From assembly GCF_032062135.1 (NCBI RefSeq), contig NC_092860.1:123411259-123475258 (forward strand): DNA of 64,000 nt. The letters run 5' to 3'. Below are positions 12,419-23,169 of the stretch, one piece after another (position 1 is the first letter of the stretch; every line of letters starts with the position of its first letter). Position numbers and translations under genes: made by a program. Origin of the DNA: Pyxicephalus adspersus (lineage: Eukaryota; Chordata; Amphibia; Anura; Pyxicephalidae). The notes beneath the pieces were generated by a model, which had not been told where the DNA came from, did no database searches, and saw only the letters and a list, made by a program, of their open reading frames with translations.

Positions 12419-12618
12419 GGGCCTGATTTATGGAAGATCCCCAAGGCTGGAGAGAATACACTTGTATCCGTGAAGCTGAATGATCCAGCGAACTTGGAAT
12501 GGATTATTAAAAGTAATTTACTATTTGTTACAAATGTTTTCAATACTTGATCAGATCTATTCCAGGTTTGCTGAATCACCCAGCTTTCCAGCCTTGAAGA
12601 ACTTTAATAAATCAGCCC
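12419..12618. mobile_element. Palindromic MITE, GGGCCTGATTTAT family, copy 1
   Basis: Two long inverted arms start with GGGCCTGATTTAT and end with ATAAATCAGCCC. The inner landmarks are CCAAGGCTGGAGAG-ATACACTT, TGATCCAGCGAACTTGGAATGG and the mirror-image AGGTTTGCTGAATCACCCAGC. No coding capacity. Other copies are at 21772, 25908, 28478, 51469 and 63907. I do not assign a superfamily because no target duplication is clear. Confidence 0.8.
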
Positions 12619-12835
12619 AAATGTATCCTCCCACATCCCAAAAACATGCAGTGAGGTTCATTGGCTTCCCCCTAAATTGACCTAGACTACATTAATGACA
12701 TATGACTATAGTAGGGACATTAGATTGTGAGCTCCTTTGAGGGACAGTTAGTGACACAACTCTGGACTCTGTACAGCGCTGCGTAATATGATGGCGCTAT
12801 ATAAATACTGTATAATAATAATAATAATATCCCAT
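12619..12835 (+). mobile_element. 5'-truncated SINE
   Basis: Starts directly at the edge of the palindromic MITE with ATCCTCCCACATCCCAAAAAC. It continues through the tail GGGACATTAGATTGTGAGC, CAGCGCTGCGTAATATG and GGCGCTATATAAATA to a (TAA)n end. The tRNA-like head and most of the central domain are missing. Confidence 0.8.
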
Positions 12836-12978
12836 TTCCAGTGGAATGTGTACTTTTACTCTCTTGCAAATAGTTGTTGGAATAAGAATATATAGACTCA
12901 AATACTCCAACAACAGAAAAGGACAAATGTGAAATTTCAGTCAGATAGCAACATGCACTAGGGAGACTGAAGACTGAA

Positions 12979-13600
12979 AAAACTGACAGGTTAAATAAAT
13001 GACATTGATTATCACATTAGAATGGCACCTGTCATGAGGTAGGATATATTAGGCAGTCAGTGAACTGTTAGTTTTTGCAGGTGATGCATTGAAGCAGAAA
13101 TAATGGACAAGCTTCATATGATCTAAATGACTTTGACGAGGGACAAATTGTGATGGCTAGACAGGGTGGGTTGGTGCATCTCCTAGAAGGCAGACCAGCA
13201 GACTCATTGTTCTGTTCAATTTGTTATCGGGAAAACTAGGGACCTGGCATTCATGTGAATGTTAATTTGTTTTGTACAACCTACCTAAAGATTATTGCAG
13301 GCCATGTAACCCCTTCATAGCAATATTATTTCCTGATAGCAGTGGCCTTTGCAGGTAGGATAGTGCTCTTTGCCACCCTGCAAAGTTCTCCATCTTCCAT
13401 AACTCTCAATCCAATTATTTTCAGTGGGACATGCTGTACAAATAAGTCTGATTCATGGAGTCTGCACCCACAATGTACAGAATTTAAAAGGTGTGCTGCT
13501 AATGGCTTGTGGGGTCCATTCCTCCAGAGTTGGAGCTTTTTTAGGGGCACAAGGAAAACCGGCACAAGGAAAATCTGCACAAGGAAAGTCTGACCAATAC
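12979..13600 (+). mobile_element. Internally deleted Tc1-like element
   Basis: The left part carries the TGACAGGTTAAATAAATGAC and GGATATATTAGGCAG landmarks of a fish/frog Tc1-like family. A degraded transposase N-terminal region follows, including GTGATGGCTAGACAGG. The sequence then jumps near 13228 to a later transposase segment (CCTGGCATTCATGTGAATG) and continues to the C-terminal region. The left terminal inverted repeat is absent and the right end is unclear. No intact reading frame remains. A different deletion derivative of the same family is at 32411. Family assignment is from remembered consensus. Confidence 0.75.
13547..13591 (+). repeat. 15-bp tandem triplication
   Basis: Three consecutive 15-base units built on GCACAAGGAAAA, starting at 13547, 13562 and 13577. 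They lie near the end of the Tc1-like remnant and probably arose by local slippage. Confidence 0.9.
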
Positions 13601-14780
13601 AGATCACCAATGATTGATAGAACAATCATATCAGTTTTCAGATTATCCAAAACAAAGTTTTTTTCTTAAGTGTATACATCCTTGGAACCAAGGTCACATC
13701 TGGGAGAGGGGTATGTCCTTTAGTTATTCATTTTATGTTTTGGCAGAAATAAAATGAGCTTTTATTGGTTTATTATTTCCTATTTCCTTGAAATTTTTTT
13801 ACTGTCCATGGCCGTTCATGGCCAAATCTTCCATGTTACAGGTGCTGAAAATGGAGCCAGATAGAGTATGTAACTTTATGGCATGCATCTTGTTTTTTGC
13901 CACCTAATGGCAGAAATAGGAAGATGGTAGGTATCATATCAACAGCAATCTTGGTGTTTAAACTCTATTTATAGCTAAAACTATGAAAATTGTGTTTAGA
14001 TATCAGGAGAAATGACCTTATAGCTGTCACTGAAACAAGGTAAGGAGATATCTAGTGGAGACACATAGTGACAACTGTATAAAAGGGAATTTCCCCTTAA
14101 TATATATATAGCTTTTCTCCCACTTATTACTGTATTTTCAAGGCAGAAAAGGGGAAAAATCTATCCATTCCAACAGCAAGGAAAACATAGTCACCAAACC
14201 TATAGGATTACTACACAGTGGTTAAAAGGGCATTTGAAGCTGATCACTGGGAACACACAGCTTCCAAGGTGTGACATAAGCTGTTAAATATATATATATA
14301 TTTATTTTTACTACAAATTTGCTACCAGATAAAAATCTCTATCTGACCTGAAAACAAAGATGTATAACGCTTTTGGGTAAAGAACTTTAGGACATAAGGT
14401 TTAAGAAAGAAAAAGGTTTAGGTACTCAAGGAGTTAAAAATATATTTGAATACAAAGGTCCTTGCATCTGAAGGCTGGTGGTTCCAACTAGACAATTGTC
14501 ATTTCTTGCTATTTTTTCTGACCCTTCCAAAATGTCAATCAAAAAGGTCCTGTCTCTCCCAGTGTTCAGAAGAGTGATACACTTTGGTATCTTGCATGGC
14601 ATGCCACTTGCTGCTGAGATTTGTCATCACAAATCATCTCCGACAACCTACTAGTCTCCAATATTGGGCATGTTCTATTCTTTACAATCTACATAAATAG
14701 AAGAAGAGTCATGCAGTTGTTTACTGCGGGACCCGTCCACCTTATACCACTCATTATACATGCCTTTGGTATATAATATT
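13601..14780. other. Intergenic sequence, no gene recognised
   Basis: Contains short TA-rich tracts near 14101 and 14288. Otherwise nothing I can assign. Confidence 0.4.
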
Positions 14781-14802
14781 TGTGTGTGTGTGTGTGTGTG
14801 TG
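14781..14802 (+). repeat. (TG)n microsatellite
   Basis: Eleven uninterrupted TG units. Confidence 0.95.
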
Positions 14803-14817
14803 ATACTTCCCCCACTT

Positions 14818-14988
14818 CTTAGATTGTAAGCTCTTCTGGGCAAGATCCTTTCCTCCTGTGTTACTGTCCATCGTTTGTAACCCCTATTTATTGTACAGCG
14901 CTGCGTAATATACTAGCACTATAATAAATACTGTTTATTAATAATAATAATAATAATAAAAATAATTTTATTAATAATAAAAAAAAAA
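14818..14988 (+). repeat. Detached SINE/LINE-type tail with TAA/poly-A end
   Basis: AGATTGTAAGCTCTTCTGGG, then TTGTACAGCGCTGCGTAATA and TATAATAAATACTG, running into (TAA)n and poly-A. Same tail type as 783-955, and better preserved. Confidence 0.8.
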
Positions 14989-14989
14989 T

Positions 14990-15032
14990 CCAGACATTTT
15001 TTAGACTTATAGTAAGTCTAAAAAGTGTCTGG
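14990..15032. repeat. 20-bp stem hairpin with 3-base loop
   Basis: Left arm 14990-15009 and right arm 15013-15032 are inverted complements with one mismatch (CCAGACATTT versus CCAGACACTT), around a TAG loop. It abuts the A-rich end of the preceding SINE tail. Probably a miniature palindromic repeat. The stem is shorter than a typical microRNA precursor. Confidence 0.8.
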
Positions 15033-15469
15033 AAAAGTAACGTTAGCCTTCCCTTCTGTCATTTTCTGCTGGTTATTCCAGCGTAGAAGACACAGGATTC
15101 CAGATGTGAGCTGGAAGAGCTGTACAAAAACACACAGATCTTTCATCACACAACCTCCGCATCAATGAACAATGAGCACCAAAGCTAGACTTTGATAAAT
15201 GAAGGTGGCTTTAGGGAAAGAAATACTGCTGGACCAAGCGCAGAATACTGCTGGACCGGAGCACAAATAGCCGGGCCATTACAGTGAACAGCTGGGCAAG
15301 CTTTCACTACGGAGCCTATAGTATTATATACTGCTCATATCATAGAAAAGAACTTATTCACCACCCATATGAAACTCTTAGTAAGCCCTCACTGTATCAA
15401 ACAGTTCACATAGATAAATTGTTAATATGCAGAAAATGTTTCATTCTTGTCTAGTAACCCTGTCCAGCA

Positions 15470-15770
15470 CACGGAATTTTCCACCCTTCAACAATAAATG
15501 GTTGTAATTAGCCCTTTTTGTGGCCTGTTTGACTTTTCAAATGTTTCTAATTATAAATGAAATTAAGTCCAGTAAGAGATTATATTTATTTTATTGAAAA
15601 GCTTTTCTTTTTATTTAAATTAAAACCTTATTACTGTAAACCTATACAGCTAAGCAGACCGTTACTGTAAAAGGCTTATTCCATTACAAGTTCTTATCTT
15701 TTCGCCGTGGTCAAGCGTCTAACCTGACAAACATCTGCATTCCAACAAAAGCAGCTGTTTTTTTGTAGAG
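15470..15770. other. Candidate conserved noncoding element
   Basis: Non-repetitive block with several AT-rich homeodomain-type words (TGTAATTAGCC, TCTAATTATAAATG, TTAAATTAAAACC) and no open frame. It looks unlike the neighbouring repeats. Conservation is inferred, not shown. Confidence 0.28.
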
Positions 15771-15984
15771 TAAAGTACACTTTGTCCATTATGAATATAA
15801 TGAGGCCTTTTAGAGCAAAATACCATTTTTTTGTGATAGAACAGTAGTATGCTGCCATCTAGTGATATTACAGCGCTAGTACTGCTTGTCTATTGTTCTG
15901 TAAGGGGAACAATTCTCATTTGTGATTTACTACAGCAAGAAAGCAAATTATTACTTCTGTGACAAGTTTAATGTAAAGATTTTA

Positions 15985-16140
15985 AAGAACAGGAGATCCC
16001 TGCTAGGTATTCTTTGCATCATATCATTTGGACTATGGAAGCCCTACATCTCTATAGGACACAGTACTGCCATAGGGGTCGGAAAAAGGAACCACATGCA
16101 TCAGGGGACTAGGAAATCAACCTACTGAGAATTGAAAGTG
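15985..16140 (+). repeat. Dispersed repeat, copy 1
   Basis: Shares an ordered series of words with 17625-17775: TAGGACACAG, AGGGGTC, AAAGGAACCACA, TGCA-GGGGAC and GAA-GTG. The similarity shows the two are copies of one dispersed element. Neither has clear ends. Confidence 0.55.
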
Positions 16141-17624
16141 TATCTATAGCCAAAACACATTTATTTTAATTTTGGATTAATGGTTAAAATCCTCGGGCTT
16201 GGGCTGCCAGTGACAAACAAATTTATTTAATCTACTGACATTCTGATGGCAATGAAAACTTGGCCACAGTTCTAATTCTTCTCTATTTAAAATTTAAAAA
16301 AAATATTCAAAAACCTTGGTTAGAAATACACATTGCAACACAACTAAAGCCACACTTTTTACTTTGTAAACTTTTTGTAGTAGAAAAGGTTAGATGGCTT
16401 ATTATGTCTTTAGAAATTCCATTGTGTCCATTGGAAGTTCCTTTCTGTCCTGTGACAATCACAGCACCCATTTCTTTTATGGGCATTGTAGGGAGAGGAA
16501 GTTAGGGAAAAAAATAACCGGTTCTATCTAAAACAAATAATACAATCTTCCCAATTATAAAGGTTGCAAAAAAATTGCCAATTTGAAAAGCGATAAGAAC
16601 AAAAAAAAGGCAAAGAAGTCACAACATAAATAAAAAATAAATAGGCACTGAGTCTTTAGGAGTTTGTTTCTGTTTTTATACAGTACAGTGTTTTGTGGCA
16701 ATGCTGCAACTATGCTTTTGTTATATACTGTATATACTCATGTAAAAACTATGCAATGAGAAAAAGAGTCTCAGGTGACATCTAGTGGCAGGTCCTCGAA
16801 CTGCATTTGCCTCTGGTTAGATGAGAGCTGCCAAGGACAAGATGTTTGTAACATATTACCTGAGCACACCATCGCCATCTACTGTTGGCCAACAACTATC
16901 TACAAATGATCGGTTAGGAGCAAACAACCCCTTACAACTAACTTAAAAGTACAAAATACTTTAACCTGTAAGAAGGGGAGGAAAATACATACCGGCTAAG
17001 CCTGTATATAAAATAAGCTTTGAAACAAACACACCATGCATGTATTTATTTCATTTTATTGGCATTTCTGTTGATTACTGTTTTGAATGTTAGCAGTCAT
17101 AGCCCCATTTTTTGACTTAAATATATATATATACTCAAAGTATTTATAAGGAAAAAAAAATACCTTGGTTAATAATCAGTTTATATTTAAGCATAGATGG
17201 GAAGGGAAAAAGATGTGAAGCACCAAATGTTGTGCTAATTACATAACAGATTAGAATTATTTAACCATTTTCTGACATGGTTAAGTAACATTCATGAAAA
17301 GGTGGCAGGCAAGGTTACAGTAACATAAATATTTGTGTATTGTCTATATGTAATATATTTAGTACTTTTGAATCTTTCAGAACTTTCATGGGGGGGGTAT
17401 CAAAATATAGTTTTTTATATTGAAATAAAAGATCTGCAAACACACTAAATGCCTGAATTTAGTGAATTACACAGGTCCTCTCACATGTGACATACTAAAT
17501 CATTTTAGCTTGACATTTACTGTTAGTGCATGGGTACCCTACCAATAGACCTTACTGTGGCTCTTCTAGTTGTATAAGGCATTTTGCTTAAAGAGGCTCT
17601 AATTTTTTTAGTAGTGTCATATTC
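16141..17624. other. Intergenic sequence, no gene recognised
   Basis: AT-rich. The 81-codon open frame at 16260-16505 shows no recognisable domain. Confidence 0.4.
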
Positions 17625-17775
17625 CTGGTTCCTCTCTGTGTTCTGTGTTTTCTTCCTTTGACCCCTACAGGACACAGCAGTGATTTAGGGGTCAAAGAAA
17701 GGAACCACAGCATGCACTGGGGGACAAGGCATCCAACACTCATAGAAGAGTGCCAGAAACAGAAAATGTTTCAGT
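17625..17775 (+). repeat. Dispersed repeat, copy 2
   Basis: Second copy of the element at 15985-16140, with matching words CAGGACACAG, AGGGGTCAAAG, AAAGGAACCACAGCATGCA and GGGGGACAAGG. No coding content. Confidence 0.55.
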
Positions 17776-18362
17776 TTAGCTCATGGGAACAAATCAACAT
17801 TGTCGGTATGGATAGTGGGAACAGTAAGTAATATAACTGTCTTCTTTGCAGACATGGTTTTTGGTTTTTAAAGTCAAGGAAAAGCACTGAATAAACAGAG
17901 GTGCATGCTGTCTAAGCCTTCTTCAGGTTACACTCCACTGGCAGAGTTCTGTGCGACTTATTTCACTCCCTAACTTGTACTGTCTATTTATTTTCCCACT
18001 TTCTTTTTTCTGTAAATCTGTTACATTGTGTGCCATTTCTTGTGGTACATATTATAAGCAAAGAGTTCAATTTTTGAGAAGCCAAGCAAACATTTTACAC
18101 CAACCTTTTTACAGTCTACTAACTCTCGCAGTATTTTGCATAAAACATTAGGACAAAGCTTCTTGCTATGTGTCCCTAGTTTTCAGTGGTAAACCTAAAA
18201 CTACTCCTTTAACAAAGCTCACGCCCCTACTGATTAGAGTTATGTCTGTCGCACAAGGAAATGTATTGGACATTTACAGGCCAAGAACGCCAACCACACA
18301 ATCAGTGGTTTGTATTTAAGAACTACTAGATCAGGGGTGTCACACTCTGGCCCGGGGGCCAA

Positions 18363-18530
18363 ATCTGGCCCCTAACTGCCTTTTTTTTGGGCCCCCAAAG
18401 GAATCCTAAATATGAACTGCAGCTGGCCTGCCGCTGCATTGAAATATCTGGCCCCTAACTGCCTTTTTTTTTTGGCCCCCAAAGGAATCCTAAATATAAA
18501 CTGCAGCTGGCCTGCCGCTGCATTGAAATA
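18363..18530 (+). repeat. Tandem duplication inside the hAT element
   Basis: Two near-identical copies of about 83-85 bases (18363-18445 and 18446-18530), starting ATCTGGCCCCTAACTGCC and ending CCGCTGCATTGAAAT. They differ mainly in poly-T length. Confidence 0.92.
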
Positions 18531-18617
18531 GCGCTGCTACTACAATTCCCAGCATCACTCATGTCTATAGACCAGCGTGCTCTCTGCCTATGCGTGGCCT
18601 CGCATTTGACTGTCTTA

Positions 18618-18948
18618 AGCTGCGTACACACTTCCAATTTTTGTCGTTGTAAAGGATCTTTCACGATCCTTTCCAACGACAAGGGGCTGCAAGATGCATG
18701 AACGATGCTGTACATACAGCACCGTTCATGCTCTATGGAGAGGGGAGGGGGAGAGCGACGGAGCGGCACCCTGCTGCGCGCTCTCCCCTTCCCTTTCATT
18801 AGGATCGGCTGTCGTCCATCGTCCGTGGATCCGGCAGGTCGGTCATCCGGACGATGGACGACACCGACTGTACACACGCCAGATTTTCGCCCGATAATTG
18901 GCCGATGCCGATTATCTGGCGATAAAAATCTGACGTGTGTATGTAGCT
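18618..18948. mobile_element. Harbinger-like MITE nested in the hAT element
   Basis: Inverted ends AGCTGCGTACACAC (left) and GTGTGTATGTAGCT (right) are flanked by TTA on both sides (18615-18617 and 18949-18951). A 3-base TTA/TAA duplication is characteristic of PIF/Harbinger elements. The interior is CpG-rich and contains nested inverted segments such as CCATCGTCCG and CGGACGATGG. It carries no transposase. Confidence 0.85.
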
Positions 18949-19415
18949 TTAGACACGCAAATAATTCCGGGAATTTTAATAGCGGCACTATTTCAATGAA
19001 GAGGGAGTTTCAGCAGCATTGGTGTGGCTGGCATTTCCAGCACTCCCCCTCAGATGTACTTTTCCTTGCTACTCCAGGCCATGGACTTGAATTATTGGAT
19101 TTTCATTGAAGAATATTGTTATTGTTAGCCTGTCCAAAAAGGTTACTATTTAAATTTAACTCAGGAGGCTACATATAGAGAAAGAGGCATGATTTTTTTT
19201 AAATAAAATTAAAAAAACATTTTTTATGCCTCTATCGCTATTATAAGCTTGTTCCAGATTGAATGTGAAGCAAAACTTCTTTGTTTCCATACGAAAAGGG
19301 TTTATATCTAATGAGAAGGATTTATTTTATTAGGTTTCAAGGTTGGCCCGCGACATTGTCTAGGTTTTTAATTTTGGCCCTCTGTGTATTTGAGTTTGAC
19401 ACCCCTGTACTAGAT

Positions 19416-21354
19416 GAAAGTTAAGGTCATTGGAAGGTAGACAGTTTCTTGTCCCTTGTATGCATTCTATGCACTTGTGAACAAAAAATGTATATTTAAT
19501 AAACAGTAACATTGGGTAAGTCATTTGGTGTTTGAATGCAACTGACAAGCACCTAATGTTCTTGGTTTGGAAACAAACTTGAATATGGTGCACCTTTAAA
19601 GTAGAACTGAACTCCTAATGTGAATACTTGGTATTTTACAGAAGAAAATGATGTGGTAATTGTTTTGAGGCAGTGCAGTAAAACATGCAGCTTTTGCCTG
19701 ATATTCGTCCTGAAAAGTAGCAGCGCACTTCCTGGTATGGGAGAGTAAATTGTCAGAATCGACTTTCTTTAGTGTGAGATTAAGAGAATGCTTCTACTGC
19801 TGCAAGGCTGAGGACATTTTAGGTGAGTTTTGGTGACAGTGTGTTTATCAGCCACCTACATGCAAACAGAGTATCCTACTTGGGGCCCAACTGTCTTCAG
19901 GAGAAAATCATTTATCCTACCATACTATTGACCAGGAATAAAGCTATATCCATTAATCGTCATTTACATTTACCAACTTTGGATCAAGGGGGACCTTTTA
20001 AGGCTCTGAAGTGTCCTGGCTTTTACTGAATATGACATCTAGAATTTTTGTAGACTTCACAAATAAGTGTCTGGGGCTCTCCTTCTTTTACATAAGTCAG
20101 ATAAATTAGGAATGGGAATAGATCACCAGAAGGGATACTGCAGGCAATACACATTCTTTTGGGGGTATAGCTTCCCTAATTTCCCCTTCATTTAAAATAG
20201 GGAAGATGTCCTACATTTATATACTAAGAAATGATAAAAATCCTGTTTTATTTTAGGTAAACTATATTTTATGACCTAAATGCATTCCAAGGGGAAAAGA
20301 TATTGTTTCTTAAATACTGCAGAGGTGAAGGATATGGTAAAGGCTGGAACATGTCAGTGGCTATCAGCCTGGCTGTGTTGGAGTACTGTGCCGAGAAGGC
20401 CCCTTCCTGCCATAAATAAGATTACTTTCATTTCACTTGTGGAGTGGACTATTCCTCTGAGTAATGAATTTCCTCTGTGCCTCTGAGTAGATAAACATGG
20501 TTCTCATTAAATATTTTTTTCTAGACTCTGTCACAGTTAAATTATTAAGCAGACTGTTAACTCTGCAAAGGCATTTGAATTTTGAACTTTATGTCCCAAA
20601 AAGTCACACAACGTGTGTCTGACCAGCGCTGCACATAACAGAAAACAGAACATGCTAGCCACAACTGTCTCCAGGGAGTAGAGGAGTTACAAAGAAAAAC
20701 ACACACATGCTGAGTATCTTTACTGATCAGCATGTGCCTTCACTTCTGTATAAATGATTTTTTTTTAGATTTGGTGTCCTTACCTATTCATAGAGGGCTC
20801 AATTAGTGGTTATTACCTTTAGCTGTGTCATGCTTTGGTGATGTCATGGTACCCAATGAACTGAGACTGTGTACTCCTCAATGTTGGCTTAGCTTTGAAA
20901 GTAGCTGTCTTTATTTTTTTGTTAATTATAGCTGTTCCTTCCAATTTTCAAACATAATAAAGAGGGGAATCTGGACACTGTGAAAAATGTATCTCCTAAA
21001 ATTGACTCTTAAGTGATTAAAAGGGACTTAAATTGAGTTAGAGCATGATTCCAGGATGCCAGAATTGCCATATTCACTTGACTGTGCTAGCACAAAACTG
21101 CAGCTGGGTATTGGCTTTAAAACACACAGCAGTGGGACATGTCCTCGACCCGCAGGTTGTGTTTCTTTTTTTTCTTTCTCTAAATCTGGGGATGTTCCCC
21201 TGGAAAACTGTATTTTAGTAAAGTAAGCAAGCTGTAAGCAGAAGTGTTCCTTCTGCTATAAATCTTTAAAAAAAATTGGAACAGGGTTTATATGTGTAAG
21301 TCATATGGGGTAGAATTGTTTTTTTTTTTGACAATTGCAGGTAGCAACCCTACA
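19416..21354. other. Intergenic sequence with one dispersed-repeat segment
   Basis: Around 19596 a TTTAAAGTAGAACTGAACTC word resembles the TTAA-MITE termini seen elsewhere. The 19887-19945 segment recurs at 22528. No gene recognised; the 68-codon open frames here show no known domain. Confidence 0.4.
19887..19945 (+). repeat. Dispersed repeat segment shared with 22528
   Basis: TCTTCAGGAG-AAATCATTTA, CTACCATACTATTGACCAGG and AATAAAG match, in order, the words at 22528-22580. Confidence 0.75.
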
Positions 21355-21741
21355 TTAAAGTGTACCTAAATTCAACATTTTTAATTTACAAAGAAGGGTA
21401 GACAACCCTTCTAAATAAAGTAAAAAATGTTTTTTTGTTATTGTTTTTTTTTTTTTTTTTTTAAGTGCGACACCCTTTGTTTTTTTTTTTTTAAAAAAAG
21501 GGTGGGCAGCACTGCGCCTTTACGTCTGCGCAGTGCAAGATCGGGTAACGTAGCAAGAAGATAAGAAGGCGGAAGAAAACACAGTAGATGGTGGCGCCCC
21601 GCATTTCTCTGCACCAGGATGAAGAGGAATTCCAGAACGACGCGGGACCAAATTGTGGGAAAGACCAGCGACATTGAGGGATCTGCGGGATTAAAGGTAA
21701 GTGTAATTTTTTTTTTTTTTTTTTTTTTAGTTCCGCTTTAA
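21355..21741 (+). mobile_element. TTAA-bounded MITE (T2/Kolobok-like)
   Basis: TTAAAGTGTACCTAAATTC on the left and AGTTCCGCTTTAA on the right, with TTAA at 21355-21358 and 21738-21741. Poly-T stretches precede and follow a GC-rich, CpG-containing core (about 21500-21670). It aligns with 33093-33635 and with the reverse of 1487-1970. No transposase. Confidence 0.7.
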
Positions 21742-21771
21742 AGGAAAAAAAAACTGATAGTTGCTAACAAT

Positions 21772-21950
21772 GGATCTAATTCTTTAAAGCTCTACAAGAC
21801 TGGAGAAGATAGACTGTCATAGAATAACCTAGGTGATCCAGCAAACCTGGAATGGATCTAATCCAACTAGTAGCAAATGATTTTGAAGAAATCTATTCTG
21901 GGCTGGATAGATCACCTGGTTTCTCCCATCTTTTCCAGACTCAGGTCCAA
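21772..21950. mobile_element. Degenerate copy of the palindromic MITE, copy 2
   Basis: Retains TTAAAGCTCTACAAGACTGG, GGTGATCCAGCAAACCTGG and AATGGATCTAATCCA, then a degraded mirror arm (GGGCTGGATAGATCACCTGG). It is much more diverged than the copies at 25908, 28478 and 51469, so it is probably older. Confidence 0.6.
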
Positions 21951-22066
21951 TATATGGGACATTGTAAATATTTCCATTGTGTAATGCAGTTAGTTCAGAA
22001 GCATGTAATAAATATGTGTATCAAATACAAGCAGTCAGTGAGAATGTCTGAAATAAGAAATCTGTC

Positions 22067-22414
22067 AAAGTCAATGTGATTTTATTGGCTAATGCCAGTG
22101 CAGTCTCATACTGCTGTAAGGCTCACACTGCTTCTAGAAGCCAGGACTGTAATGAATCAGTATACGTATAACAGTTCAAGGACATGTGAAATGTGTTTGT
22201 ATATGATAGAAGTAAAACTAAGTATGAAAATAGCAACCAGTAAAGTCAATGTGATTTTATTGGCTAATGCTAATTTTGCTTCATACTGTAGTTGGGCTAA
22301 TTCTGCTTCTAGAAGCCAAGACGGTGATGAATCGATGAACCCATTCCAGTTCAAGGAAAAGTAAAATCTGTTTGTTTATGATAGAAATTAGACTAAATCA
22401 GTGGAAATGACTGT
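22067..22414 (+). repeat. Tandem duplication, 175-base period
   Basis: Two successive copies start AAAGTCAATGTGATTTTATT at 22067 and 22242. They share GGCTAATGC, CTTCTAGAAGCCA, GATGAATC-like and GTTTGT-TATGATAGAA words. The copies have diverged substantially, so the duplication is not recent. Confidence 0.85.
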
Positions 22415-22527
22415 GCTGCTGACTGTTCCTCTTGCTAGAGGCTATATTATAAGGAAAAAGCCATGTGTATATCTAGAAATACACCTTTATTAAAATACAA
22501 AGTTTACTGCTTTAGTAATACCTGTCT

Positions 22528-22940
22528 TCAGGGGCAAATTATTTACTCTACCATACTATTGACAAGGAATAAAGTGATTGCGTGTCCCGTTTGCAAAAAA
22601 ATAACCTTACCTGCATGATCACAATTTTTTAAATACACTTACCTGTCTCCATTGTCAGGGTGGCCTCATTTTATTTCTTCTTCTTTTCCTGGTTTTTTTC
22701 TTTGGCCATGATTAGCTTGGCCAGGAGGATTACTGCAAGGTAGTCTATTCAGTCCTGGATGCCCAGGGATGTTGGGATGTGCCAGGTATCCCACACCCTA
22801 TGCTGTGCATGAGAAGTAGAGGACAGCAATCAGGCAGGTAAGTATGTTTTATTGTAGAAAGAACATCACTTGTGCCTTTTTGCAACAAGACCTGCCTGAT
22901 CACAGATTTTCAAGGAAGAAGATTTTTTTTCTTCTGTTAG
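22528..22940 (+). mobile_element. Frog-type MITE with GC-rich core
   Basis: Starts with the CTTCAGGGGCAAATTATTTA segment shared with 19887. It then has GTGTCCCGTTTGCAAAAAAA and CTTACCTGCATGATCAC, a GC-richer core (CCCAGGGATGTTGGGATGTG), and near-mirror words AGGCAGGTAAGTATG and TTTTTGCAACAAGACCTGCC. The layout resembles the TTAA-type MITEs, but the outer ends are not clear. Confidence 0.5.
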
Positions 22941-23023
22941 CAATATAAATGTTATTTATTTTCAGTTATTACTTGGTACCATATGAAAATTGAACAGTAA
23001 CACAATAATGCAGATAATAATTT

Positions 23024-23169
23024 CAGTGCTCAACCCTGAGTGGGAAAAAATTGTAGGTGGAAAGGCCTGTATTGTGACCCAACTAATCAGTAACCATCCA
23101 AAACAGCCGGGTGGTTGCTAAATAGTGCCGGGTGGTGCGCCCAGCTTAAAGGGTCTGGTGAGAACACTG
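23024..23169 (-). mobile_element. Short hAT-like fragment
   Basis: The right edge GGTCTGGTGAGAACACTG is a CAGTGTTCTC-type terminus in reverse, and the left edge starts CAGTGCTCAACCC. The inner words CCGGGTGGTTGC and CCGGGTGGTGCGCC form a short direct repeat. No clear 8-base duplication is visible, so the superfamily call is tentative. Confidence 0.5.

Larger units (their letters stand above)
18332..19407 (+). mobile_element. Non-autonomous hAT element with perfect 8-bp target duplication
   Basis: Ends are CAGGGGTGTCACACTCTGG on the left and TTTGACACCCCTG on the right, a typical hAT terminal inverted repeat. TACTAGAT occurs immediately outside both ends (18324-18331 and 19408-19415), a perfect 8-base duplication as hAT transposases make. 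The 1,076-bp interior has no transposase. It includes an ~84-bp tandem duplication (18363-18530) and a nested Harbinger-like MITE (18618-18948). The 177-codon reverse-strand open frame across it spans several repeats and is not a gene. Confidence 0.93.

Noticed and set aside
18455..18988. 177-codon reverse-strand open frame
   Set aside because: It runs across a hAT element, its internal duplication and a nested MITE; composition reflects these CpG-rich repeats.
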